The notes under the pieces are model-generated. The model did no database searches. It saw only the letters and a list, made by a program, of their open reading frames with translations, and was not told the origin of the DNA. From contig JAGLGH010000220.1 of assembly GCA_023144115.1 (NCBI GenBank), positions 1-13,624 of the forward strand: DNA of 13,624 nucleotides, written 5' to 3'. The number at the start of each line of letters is the position of its first letter. Position 1 is the first letter of the stretch. The translations under genes and the position numbers were made by a program. This DNA comes from Nanobdellota archaeon (GTDB lineage: Archaea > Nanobdellota > Nanobdellia > Woesearchaeales > JAGLGH01). Positions 1-6,632 of the stretch are shown here, piece by piece.

Positions 1-389
1 CATGTTTCCCAGCCATTGCAATTGCCTGCCTGGTATCCGCACACAAATGTAGCATTAGGTGAATAAAGACATGCACTGAAACTGTAATTTACAAGAGTTG
101 CTTTTTCTACATGAGCATTTGTCCAGTTTGAAAGGTGAAGGACTTCAGTTCCGCCATCGCAGCTGCTGTTGACTGTATAAGACCAGATGCCAGAATCCTT
201 GCAGCATGCTTTATAATTATAATCTGTCCCATTTGCAAGCTCTGCCTGCGCATTTGTGTAGTTAGACATGTGCAGGATGTCAGCATATCCGCTGCTGCAT
301 GTTGTTGTCACATCACATAAAAGTTTTGCAGATGCAAAAGAAGAGAATATTGTCAATACCATAAGGACCAACAATAATTGCTTTTTCAT
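1..389 (-). CDS. Secreted Cys-rich repeat protein, N-terminal part
   Basis: The reading frame starts at an ATG at 389-387 and stays open to the window edge, giving 129 complete codons; the C-terminus is missing. Residues 1-21 form a signal peptide: a KK start, a hydrophobic core and an A-S-A cleavage site before KLLC. The mature part has two related units of about 46 residues, beginning at Cys31 and Cys77. Each has a Cys, then an LH(M/L)SN(Y/W)TNA segment, then a Tyr-rich stretch and Cys. Several N-x-S/T sequons (for example NYT, NGT, NWT, NAT) suggest a glycosylated, disulfide-rich exported protein. A GGTGA at 398-394 is a good ribosome binding site 4 nt before the ATG. I do not recognise the family. 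A surface or adhesion role is inference only. The gene is divergent from the alanyl-tRNA synthetase. Confidence 0.75.
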   Translation of the reverse strand, partial: MKKQLLLVLMVLTIFSSFASAKLLCDVTTTCSSGYADILHMSNYTNAQAELANGTDYNYKACCKDSGIWSYTVNSSCDGGTEVLHLSNWTNAHVEKATLVNYSFSACLYSPNATFVCGYQAGNCNGWET

Positions 390-420
390 CTATTCACCCC
401 AAATGGAATATAAACCACCT

Positions 421-460
421 TATTTAAATTGAAATGAAAATGAAAGTTTATTAAACTTTC
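421..460 (-). promoter_or_regulatory. Promoter region and perfect dyad upstream of secreted protein
   Basis: Two TATA-like boxes read on the minus strand, TTTAAATA at 428-421 and TTTAATAA at 455-448. The farther one would give a leader of about 35 nt carrying the GGTGA site, which fits an SD-led gene better. It lies inside a perfect inverted repeat at 442-460, with arms GAAAGTTTA and TAAACTTTC around one central base. The dyad could be an operator between the two divergent genes. Which box is used cannot be settled by reading. Confidence 0.4.
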
Positions 461-480
461 GGTCGTCATTTTTGAATACA

Positions 481-490
481 TTTATAAATA
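481..490 (+). promoter_or_regulatory. TATA box of the alaS-FKBP operon
   Basis: TTTATAAATA lies with its first base 33 nt before the ATG at 514, so transcription should start at or next to that ATG and give a leaderless mRNA. This rules against the earlier in-frame ATG at 472, which would place the promoter inside the coding sequence. Confidence 0.65.
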
Positions 491-513
491 ATAACCCTAT
501 CCCCAAGCATAAT

Positions 514-3033
514 ATGGCATCTGATAAGGAGATTAAAAAAAAGCTTAAAATTGAAGCTAGCCATAATCCTGATAAATATTATGCCACAAAAGTGCTGAAA
601 GATAAAGGTTTTATAAGAAAACAATGCCAATGCGGGATTAATTTCTGGACAGTCAACAAAGATCAGGAACACTGCGGTGATTCTGCCTGCGCAGGCGGAT
701 TCAGGTTCTTTACAGAGAATCCTGCCAAAAGCACATTAAGTTACATCGAAGTGTGGGAAAAGTTCTCAGAGATGTTCAGAAATCTTGGGTACACTCCAAT
801 AAAAAGATACCCTGTTGTTGCAAGATGGAATGCAACAATGGATTTCACTATAGCCTCAATCGCAGCATTCCAGCCTTATGTAATATCAGGAGAAGTTGAA
901 CCTCCAGCAGAGAAGCTTGTAATACCCCAGTTCTGCCTAAGATTTCCAGATATTGATAACGTAGGCATAACAGGAAGTCACATGACTGGCTTTATTATGA
1001 TTGGCCAGCATATGTTTGTGCCAGCTGACAAATGGAATCAGGATCAGGCCTTTTCTGATATACTTAAATGGCTTACTAAAGGTCTTAGTCTGCCTCTCAG
1101 CGAAATAACATTCCATGAGGATGCATGGGCAGGAGGAGGAAACTCTGGACCTTGCATGGAATTCTTCTCAAGAGGCGTTGAAATAGGCAACCAAGTCTAT
1201 ATGATGTATGAACAGAAAAATGGAGAAAGAAAAGAACTCAAGCTAAAGGTACTGGATATGGGCATGGGTCATGAAAGAAATGCTTGGTTTTCGCAGGGAA
1301 CAAATACAATATATGAAGCAACATTTCCTGAAGTCATAAAGAACCTGCTAAGCAAAACAGGAATCAGCTATGATGATGAGTTTATGAAGAAATATGCGCC
1401 TTATGCAGGAATATTGAATCTTGATGAAGTCGATGATATTGATAAAGCATGGCAAATTGTAGCAGACAAGGTTGGTACTGACGTAAAAACATTAAAAGAA
1501 AAGATTGAGCCTATGACAGGCATATTCTCCATAGCTGAGCATGCCAGATCATTATTATTTGCCCTCAATGATGGCGCGCTTCCGAGTAATGTAGGAGGAG
1601 GTTATAATCTTAGGGTGCTGATCAGAAGAGCACTGAGTTTTATTGACAAATTCAGATGGGACATACAGCTTGCAGAAGTATGCAGATGGCATGCAGAATC
1701 ACTCAAGCCGCTATTTCCTGAACTCATGGAAAATCTCAAAGAGATTGAAAAGATTCTTGAGGTTGAAAGAAGCAAATATGAAGCAACTAAACAGAAGATA
1801 GAAACAATTGTCTCAAGGCTTCTTGAAAAAGATGTAATGATTGATGAAGATAAGCTTATTGAGCTATATGACAGCGAGGGAATAAACCCAGGCCTGATTG
1901 CAGAAGAAGCAAAAAAGCTTGGAAAAAAGATTGAGATTCCAGACAATTTCTTCGGCAAGGTTGCAGAAAGGCATGAGAAAAAAGAGCAGGAACACGCCAC
2001 AATCAAAGAAGATAATCTTGATCTTAAGGAGATTGAGGAAACAGAAGCCATGTATTATAAGGATTATGATACTACAGAATTCACTGCAAAAGTGCTGAAG
2101 ATAATAGAAAAAAACATAATACTTGACAAGACATTGTTCTATCCGACAAGCGGTGGTCAGATGCATGATAAAGGTACAATCAATGGCCTAGAAGTTGTGG
2201 ATGTATTCAAGCAGGGAGCAGTCATTGTGCATGTGATTAAGGAAGATGCCTTGTTCAAAGAAGGAGAAGAAATAGAAGGCATCCTTGACTTTGACAGAAG
2301 AAAACAGCTTGCGCAACATCATAGCGCAGCACATATAGTGAATGCAGCTGCAAAAAGAGTGCTTGGCAACCATATAAACCAGGCTGGCGCAAAGAAAACA
2401 GAAGAAAAAGCGCACCTTGACATCACCCATTACCAGTCAGTCACACAGGATGAACAGCAGGCAATCGAAGATCAGGCAAATAAGATTGTTGAAGAAAAAC
2501 TGCCTATATACAAGACATTCATGCCAAGAAGAAAAGCAGAGGACAAGTATGGCATGAGATTATACCAGGGTGGAGCAGTGCCTGGAAAAGAGATAAGAGT
2601 TGTTGAGATTCCTGAAGTTGATGTTGAAGCATGCGGTGGCACGCATCTCAATAATACGTCAGAAGTAGGAACCATCAGGATAATTAAGACGACAAAGGTG
2701 CAGGACGGCATTGTAAGAATTGTATTTACAGCAGGGAAGGCTACTGAGAATCTATCTTCCCAGGAAGGAGAAGTGCTGGACAAGGTTGCTAAACTGCTCA
2801 ATTGCGATGCAGACCAGGTGCCTGCAAGAGTTGAGGAGCTGTTCTCACTCTGGAAAAAAATAGTGAAAAAGAAGAAAGATATAGAATTCATGCTTGAATC
2901 TAAAGAAAGATTCGAGGGCGATGCGCTTGTAAAATCATGTGAGATGCTGAAGACACAACCAGAGCATCTTATAAATACAATAAAAAGATTCCTCAAGGAG
3001 ATTGAGGAAGTGGAGGCAAAAAAATGGAAATAA
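514..3033 (+). CDS. alaS: Alanyl-tRNA synthetase, archaeal type, lacking C-Ala
   Basis: This class II synthetase attaches alanine to tRNA-Ala in the cytoplasm and clears mischarged Ser and Gly. The start is taken at 514, giving 839 residues, because of the TATA box at 481-490 and because MASDKEIKKKLK is the family's usual N-terminus. The catalytic core fills roughly the first 300 residues, with motif 3 (GMGHER) at about 250. The helical tRNA-recognition part follows. The editing domain has HHSAAH at about 602 and CGGTH at about 707, so its metal site looks intact. Archaeal homologues usually run to about 900 residues and end in C-Ala with a Gly-rich DHHA1 motif. Here the protein ends in two similar helical hairpins and no C-Ala is seen. 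The last 10 bases overlap the FKBP gene. Confidence 0.95.
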   Translation: MASDKEIKKKLKIEASHNPDKYYATKVLKDKGFIRKQCQCGINFWTVNKDQEHCGDSACAGGFRFFTENPAKSTLSYIEVWEKFSEMFRNLGYTPIKRYPVVARWNATMDFTIASIAAFQPYVISGEVEPPAEKLVIPQFCLRFPDIDNVGITGSHMTGFIMIGQHMFVPADKWNQDQAFSDILKWLTKGLSLPLSEITFHEDAWAGGGNSGPCMEFFSRGVEIGNQVYMMYEQKNGERKELKLKVLDMGMGHERNAWFSQGTNTIYEATFPEVIKNLLSKTGISYDDEFMKKYAPYAGILNLDEVDDIDKAWQIVADKVGTDVKTLKEKIEPMTGIFSIAEHARSLLFALNDGALPSNVGGGYNLRVLIRRALSFIDKFRWDIQLAEVCRWHAESLKPLFPELMENLKEIEKILEVERSKYEATKQKIETIVSRLLEKDVMIDEDKLIELYDSEGINPGLIAEEAKKLGKKIEIPDNFFGKVAERHEKKEQEHATIKEDNLDLKEIEETEAMYYKDYDTTEFTAKVLKIIEKNIILDKTLFYPTSGGQMHDKGTINGLEVVDVFKQGAVIVHVIKEDALFKEGEEIEGILDFDRRKQLAQHHSAAHIVNAAAKRVLGNHINQAGAKKTEEKAHLDITHYQSVTQDEQQAIEDQANKIVEEKLPIYKTFMPRRKAEDKYGMRLYQGGAVPGKEIRVVEIPEVDVEACGGTHLNNTSEVGTIRIIKTTKVQDGIVRIVFTAGKATENLSSQEGEVLDKVAKLLNCDADQVPARVEELFSLWKKIVKKKKDIEFMLESKERFEGDALVKSCEMLKTQPEHLINTIKRFLKEIEEVEAKKWK

Positions 3034-3533
3034 AAAACGGAAGTAAGGTCAAGGTCCATTATACAGGAAGTTTTGAGGATGGAAAGGTATTTGACACATC
3101 TGAAGGAAAAGAACCGCTTGAATTTGAAGTTGGATCAGGAAAGCTAATCAAAGGATTTGATTCTGCACTTATCGGAATGAAAAAAGGAGAAGAGAAAGAA
3201 ATCACTCTTAAACCTGAAGAAGCATATGGCGAAAAACATGATAATCTTATGCAGGAAGTACCAAAAGAAGCATTGAAAGGAGAATTTGATCCAAAAGAAG
3301 GAATGCAGCTTATGCTCAAGGCTCCTGACGGTCACCAGATGGTTGCTACTATTATTAAAGTAGGAGATGAAAAATTAACAATTGACATGAACCACCCTCT
3401 TGCTGGCAAGACACTTAAATTCAAATTAAATGTTGTCAGTGTGGAAGAAAAATCTGAAAACGAATCTGCGCCTGAAGAAGAACCCACTTCAGAAGACCCA
3501 GGTAAAGAACCTTCTGAAGAAAAAGAAGAATAA
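3024..3533 (+). CDS. FKBP-type peptidyl-prolyl isomerase, SlyD-like
   Basis: This is a 169-residue prolyl cis-trans isomerase and chaperone that should assist folding in the cytoplasm, since it has no signal peptide. The FKBP fold starts with KVKVHYTG (8-15) and includes VFDTS and GSGKLIKGFD. An insert-in-flap domain sits at about 70-125, and NHPLAGKTL (123-131) is a SlyD-type signature. The final 28 or so residues are an acidic Glu/Pro/Ser tail rather than the His-rich metal tail of bacterial SlyD. The ATG lies within the last codons of alaS (10-nt overlap). A GGAGG at 3012-3016, 7 nt upstream, decides this start, so the two genes are probably translated from one mRNA. Several archaea encode such proteins; a specific gene name is not justified. 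Confidence 0.93.
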   Translation: MEIKNGSKVKVHYTGSFEDGKVFDTSEGKEPLEFEVGSGKLIKGFDSALIGMKKGEEKEITLKPEEAYGEKHDNLMQEVPKEALKGEFDPKEGMQLMLKAPDGHQMVATIIKVGDEKLTIDMNHPLAGKTLKFKLNVVSVEEKSENESAPEEEPTSEDPGKEPSEEKEE

Positions 3534-3541
3534 TTTCTAAA

Positions 3542-3562
3542 TTTGTTTTTTTATTTTTCTTT
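3542..3562 (+). terminator. Oligo-T terminator after the FKBP gene
   Basis: Directly after the FKBP stop the plus strand carries dense T runs (T7, then T5 and T2-3) with no clear stem, the usual form of an archaeal terminator. It lies in the 31-base gap between two convergent genes. Confidence 0.55.
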
Positions 3563-3564
3563 AT

Positions 3565-4197
3565 CTATTCCTTAAGACTTATCTTCTTTATAATCACATC
3601 TTCCACAGGCTTATCCTGCCCGCCAGTCCTGACATTTCCAATCTTTTTCAGAACATCCTTGCCATTTATCACCTGCCCAAAGACAGCATGCTTGTTATCA
3701 AGCCAGGGAGTTGGAATCAAAGTGATAAAGAACTGGCTGCCGCCAGTATTTGGACCAGCATTAGCCATTGATAATATACCTGCCTTGCTATGTGTTAATC
3801 CAGGAATGAACTCATCTTTTATCTTATATCCTGGACCGCCAGTTCCATCACCAGAAGGATCGCCACTCTGGATCATGAAGTCCTTGATTACCCTATGAAA
3901 AATAAGACCATCATAAAATCCTTTCTCGACCAGCTTGATAAAATTACCAGTTGTTTCAGGAGCTCTCTGTTCAAATAATTCTATTTCCATAATACCATAA
4001 TTTGTTTCAAATACTGCTACACGATTTGCCATTTTCTCATCACCCTCATTGATTTCATTAATATTATTATTCTCGCTGCTCAAGTTATCCCTATTATTGC
4101 TCCTATTAACAACATCTATATTTAAATCAGTCTTCATGCAGGAACTGCATACTGCCAATAGAAGAATCAATATAACTGCATATATAATTTTCGCCAT
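3565..4197 (-). CDS. Cyclophilin-type peptidyl-prolyl isomerase with export-like N-terminus
   Basis: This 210-residue prolyl isomerase has a cyclophilin domain from about residue 58 to the end. The active-site stretch [14 protein letters not shown] carries the catalytic Arg (R102). QFF (155-157), the Trp of the cyclosporin pocket (W165) and His170 are also present. Before the domain comes a hydrophobic N-terminus (residues 1-20) ending in C-S-S-C, which could be a signal or lipoprotein anchor, although the lipobox is poor. An Asn/Ser/Glu-rich linker of about 35 residues follows. The start at 4197 is supported by a TATA-like box 30 nt upstream and would be leaderless. A second start at Met56 (4032) has a strong SD and would give a bare cytosolic cyclophilin of 155 residues. 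The gene faces the FKBP gene tail to tail. Confidence 0.93.
   Translation of the reverse strand: MAKIIYAVILILLLAVCSSCMKTDLNIDVVNRSNNRDNLSSENNNINEINEGDEKMANRVAVFETNYGIMEIELFEQRAPETTGNFIKLVEKGFYDGLIFHRVIKDFMIQSGDPSGDGTGGPGYKIKDEFIPGLTHSKAGILSMANAGPNTGGSQFFITLIPTPWLDNKHAVFGQVINGKDVLKKIGNVRTGGQDKPVEDVIIKKISLKE
4030..4044 (-). promoter_or_regulatory. Internal SD and ATG of cyclophilin short form
   Basis: On the minus strand GAGGGTGATGAG precedes an in-frame ATG at 4032-4030. GGTGAT (4044-4039) pairs with the archaeal 16S 3' end and sits 6 nt from the ATG. The encoded product begins just before the cyclophilin fold, so this may be a true second translation start. Confidence 0.5.
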
Positions 4198-4219
4198 TTT
4201 AATAAAAAACAGAACACTA

Positions 4220-4228
4220 CTATAAAAC
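4220..4228 (-). promoter_or_regulatory. TATA box of the cyclophilin gene
   Basis: TTTTATAG (4227-4220, minus strand) begins 30 nt before the ATG at 4197, and no SD lies between them. A leaderless transcript is expected. Confidence 0.5.
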
Positions 4229-4285
4229 CTTTTTGGAAATGATTTCCGGATACTGCCGAAATAAAATCCTAAGTGTTACCAAAAA

Positions 4286-4293
4286 CTATAAAA
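4286..4293 (+). promoter_or_regulatory. TATA box of the small Rossmann-like gene
   Basis: CTATAAAA begins 32 nt before the ATG at 4318. The box would lie inside the coding sequence if the GTG at 4273 were the start, so it favours 4318. Confidence 0.5.
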
Positions 4294-4317
4294 ACAGATA
4301 TAGAAATAGCCTTAACC

Positions 4318-4674
4318 ATGACATCATTGATAGCGTGCCTTACTTCTGATTCTGGCACATGGGAGCATGTAAAAAGAGTGATTGAACAGGAAGAATGGAA
4401 AAAGATATTTCTTATAGCAAATAACAATGCAGCAGATAATTTCAGCTGCTCAAAAGATGTAGAGTTCATAAGGATTGATTCTAACAAATTGCTCCCAAAT
4501 CTCTTAAAAGACATAAGTCAGGCACTTTATGGCAAGATTAAAGATTTCGAAGTTGCAGTCAACTTCATATCAGGCTCAGGAAAAGAGCACATGGCAATTA
4601 TGTCTGCTGTGCTAAAGCTCGGGCTGGGCATAAGGCTTGTTATATTGACTAAAGACGGAATCAAAGAGTTATAA
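4318..4674 (+). CDS. Small alpha/beta protein, possibly CARF-like
   Basis: This is a 118-residue protein I cannot name with confidence. The start at 4318 is preferred over the in-frame GTG at 4273 because a TATA box sits 32 nt upstream and the protein then opens with a hydrophobic strand (SLIACLTSD), as Rossmann-type folds do. A strand KKIFLIANN follows, then VEFIRID, a helix, and a segment VNFISGSGKEHMAIMSAV. That last segment recalls the N-x-(T/S)-G-(G/S)-x-K strand-loop-helix of CARF domains, which bind cyclic oligonucleotides. No effector, HTH or CRISPR gene lies next to it and the protein ends after the fold. The CARF reading is therefore tentative, and another small nucleotide-binding fold would fit as well. 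Confidence 0.7.
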   Translation: MTSLIACLTSDSGTWEHVKRVIEQEEWKKIFLIANNNAADNFSCSKDVEFIRIDSNKLLPNLLKDISQALYGKIKDFEVAVNFISGSGKEHMAIMSAVLKLGLGIRLVILTKDGIKEL

Positions 4675-4679
4675 AAAAT

Positions 4680-4687
4680 TTTATAAA
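4680..4687 (+). promoter_or_regulatory. TATA box of the gene at 4710
   Basis: TTTATAAA begins 30 nt before the ATG at 4710, just past the stop of the preceding gene, with no SD after it. It implies an independent leaderless transcript. Confidence 0.6.
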
Positions 4688-4709
4688 CTGGGCAATATTT
4701 TAAATTATT

Positions 4710-5081
4710 ATGAAAGCAACCCTAAAGAAGAAGGGAGATTTGGACATAATTCTTGAGACTGAAGAGGAAACTGCTAGGCTTAAGAATAAGCCATTAAGAG
4801 TAAGAATAGAGAAGTATAATGGAAGAATTACAGGAACTGAACTTACACTCAGCTACAATAAAGATGCAAAATTTCGTGACAATATAAGAATCAAACCAAG
4901 TACTGCTTTTTTAGTGACCAGCACATTAGATATAACATTAAACGATCAATCCTATAATAATCTCAGGTCTTGCAATCCAAAGAAAATGCATAATCATAGA
5001 AGTTATGTAAACAAAACAAAACAATTTCGAAAAGTCAGCATATATGGTCCAGAGGAAACATACGTATTTCTAACAACATAA
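4710..5081 (+). CDS. Unknown basic protein of 123 residues
   Basis: I do not recognise this protein. It is Lys/Arg/Asn-rich, has no signal peptide or membrane segment, and contains only one Cys. The first half alternates hydrophobic and polar residues in a beta-like pattern (LDIILETEEE, LRVRIEKYNG, TELTLSYNK). The second half, after an AFLVTSTLDITLND strand, turns Asn/Lys/His-rich and ends in another beta-like stretch. A leaderless promoter 30 nt upstream supports the start and argues that this is a real gene. It ends 30 bases before the convergent methyltransferase gene, with a shared terminator hairpin. Function is unknown. Confidence 0.7.
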   Translation: MKATLKKKGDLDIILETEEETARLKNKPLRVRIEKYNGRITGTELTLSYNKDAKFRDNIRIKPSTAFLVTSTLDITLNDQSYNNLRSCNPKKMHNHRSYVNKTKQFRKVSIYGPEETYVFLTT

Positions 5082-5099
5082 AATTCCATTATAAACCCC

Positions 5100-5126
5100 A
5101 AAAAAGTTCCTTCAAGAAACTTTTTT
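5100..5126. terminator. Bidirectional terminator hairpin between convergent genes
   Basis: AAAAAAGTT (5100-5108) and AACTTTTTT (5118-5126) form a 9-bp stem around a 9-base loop, leaving T6 at the 3' end on either strand. It overlaps the last codons and stop of the methyltransferase gene and lies just after the gene ending at 5081, so it could end both transcripts. Confidence 0.5.
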
Positions 5127-5726
5127 ACTGAGATACACCCGATATCCCGATTTCTTTGCTATATCTCTGACATTGCCAAAGACCTTTTCCATAATCCCAG
5201 AAAGAGCTTTTCCGCCTTTATTATGCCTTGCTACAAGCTGGAGAATGCCGCCTTTTTTAAGAAATTCATAGGCTTGTTCAATCACAGCAATGCATACATC
5301 TTTCCCAGCTGTCTGAGGAGGATTAACAATGATTGTATCAAATGTTTCCTTATCTTTCACCTTATTATAGAGACTGCCAGATACAACAGTAATATCTTTT
5401 CCTTCCAGACCATTCGCCTTTATGTTTTCCCTTGTCAGCATCACAGCCCTTTGATTAACATCTGTCATAAACAGCTTTATATCATATTTCTTTGCAAGCG
5501 CTATCCCCACAGGTCCGTATCCGCAGCACATATCAAGAACATGCCAGCCAGCTTCTACTATGCAGTTGCCTATAAGAACCTCTGTTCCCCTGTCAATCTT
5601 TTTTATAGAGAATACCCCTGAGCTAGTATTGAATTTAAGCTCATTGCCAAGAAGCACAGCAGTAAATTGATATTGAATCATCCTGCTCTTTGGCTTTTCT
5701 GTGAAATAATGCTGCGTTTCTTCCAT
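5112..5726 (-). CDS. SAM-dependent methyltransferase, MJ0882/RsmC-like
   Basis: This is a 204-residue class I methyltransferase of the small-methyltransferase group that includes RsmC, RlmG and archaeal MJ0882; members methylate guanine N2 in rRNA. The N-terminal HYFTEKPKS, the SSGVFS and GTEVLI segments and the C-terminal GYRVYLSKK match MJ0882 along the whole length. Motif I is DMCCGYGPVG (about 65-74), the acidic residue of motif II is D89, and the catalytic NPP is at 135-137 followed by AGK. Bacterial RsmC has an extra N-terminal domain that is absent here, as in archaeal members. The gene is last of three, 11 nt after the stop of the upstream gene, with a weak GGAAG site in the gap. The rRNA target is inferred from the family. 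Confidence 0.9.
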   Translation of the reverse strand: MEETQHYFTEKPKSRMIQYQFTAVLLGNELKFNTSSGVFSIKKIDRGTEVLIGNCIVEAGWHVLDMCCGYGPVGIALAKKYDIKLFMTDVNQRAVMLTRENIKANGLEGKDITVVSGSLYNKVKDKETFDTIIVNPPQTAGKDVCIAVIEQAYEFLKKGGILQLVARHNKGGKALSGIMEKVFGNVRDIAKKSGYRVYLSKKVS

Positions 5727-5737
5727 TTATTCTTCCA

Positions 5738-6613
5738 TTATTGAACCTGCATTATTCCATACCATGCATAAAGAACCCTTTCTGCTGCCATGACAAGCTC
5801 CTCATCTGTCCCTTCTAGGGTCATGCAATTACCAGACAAGATCACTTGCGGATTCTCTGCAACTCTTAGAAATATCACTGCTGTTTCCCTGTCTTCACAA
5901 GTCACAATCGGTCTCATGTAGCAATCAGGAGTATTGTTTGCAATGCAGGCTGCAAAGATATTCTTTCCCAAAACCTGATTTATATTCAATGAAATTTCAG
6001 TAGCTGCAAGCGCCAGATAATCAAAATTTTCTCCATCAGCATCAAATGTAAGATAAACATCATCAGCATCACTAAAAACACTATTAAGTTTTCCAATTAT
6101 CTTAATATCCTCAAGCTCCCCAGGCCAGTGCCTGAAGTTCAGGATATATGGTTGATTATTATTTATCCATGTGGTCTTCCAATGAATCTCATCATTTTCA
6201 AATGTATAATAATGATAGACCTTATGCGTAGCATCGTATTCTTTCTTCTCCTCATAATATTGATTGCCTTTATATAGAAGCGCCGCAATAACTATGATAG
6301 CAATCAGTACAAGTATGATTTTTATATTTCTCTTAGGAGATTTGGCTATCACCTTCTGAGATTCAGTTTCTTCAGATTTTAAATCTTTTCCTGACTTATC
6401 TTCTTCAGAAGTTTCCTCTTCAACAATCTCCTGATCAGGTTCATCTACCTTTTTTTCTTCAGAGGTTTCCTCTTCAACAGCCTCATGATTAAGTCCATCA
6501 GCCTTTTCTTCTTCAGAAGATTCTTTTTCAACAGCCTTCTGACTTAACTCATCAACTTTTTCTTCAACTGATTCTTTTTCTATTTCATCAGTTTGGATAT
6601 CTTCTTTTTTCAT
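5738..6613 (-). CDS. Membrane-anchored protein with acidic repeats
   Basis: This 291-residue protein has three parts. Residues 12-82 hold about four copies of an 18-residue Glu-rich unit of the type E-(K/E)-E-(S/T)-x-E-E-K-x-D. Residues 96-115 are one membrane helix preceded by KSPKRNIK, so the N-terminus is probably cytoplasmic. Residues 130-291 form a soluble, probably external domain with Cys223, Cys231, Cys239 and Cys263. The context of the last two, TCED and GNCMTLEG, recurs in the upstream gene product (TCDD, GNCITI), so the two are paralogues and these cysteines may form a disulfide. It is second in a three-gene operon, 19 nt after the first gene. I do not recognise the family. Scaffold or envelope roles are guesses. 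Confidence 0.8.
   Translation of the reverse strand: MKKEDIQTDEIEKESVEEKVDELSQKAVEKESSEEEKADGLNHEAVEEETSEEKKVDEPDQEIVEEETSEEDKSGKDLKSEETESQKVIAKSPKRNIKIILVLIAIIVIAALLYKGNQYYEEKKEYDATHKVYHYYTFENDEIHWKTTWINNNQPYILNFRHWPGELEDIKIIGKLNSVFSDADDVYLTFDADGENFDYLALAATEISLNINQVLGKNIFAACIANNTPDCYMRPIVTCEDRETAVIFLRVAENPQVILSGNCMTLEGTDEELVMAAERVLYAWYGIMQVQ
6368..6580 (-). repeat. Acidic 18-residue (54-nt) tandem repeats
   Basis: The segment encodes units beginning EKESVEEKVD, EKESSEEEKAD, EEETSEEKKVD and EEETSEEDKSG, spaced 17-18 residues apart. The DNA shows the same periodicity, with recurring TCTTCAGA and TTTCCTCTTCAACA blocks on the plus strand. Such repeats can change copy number by slippage. Confidence 0.75.
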
Positions 6614-6632
6614 TTTATTATCTCAAAAGTAC

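Noticed and set aside
135..320. Plus-strand frame opposite the secreted protein
   Set aside because: The minus-strand frame has a signal peptide, SD and internal repeats. The plus-strand frame is Ile/Cys-rich noise complementary to it.
1602..3059. Long minus-strand open frames within alaS (1602-2051, 2472-3059 and others)
   Set aside because: They are Ser/Leu/Phe-rich antisense shadows of a certain gene, with no promoter or SD of their own.
4273..4317. GTG start of the small Rossmann-like gene
   Set aside because: No SD precedes it, and a TATA box lies within the extension at the right distance for the ATG at 4318.
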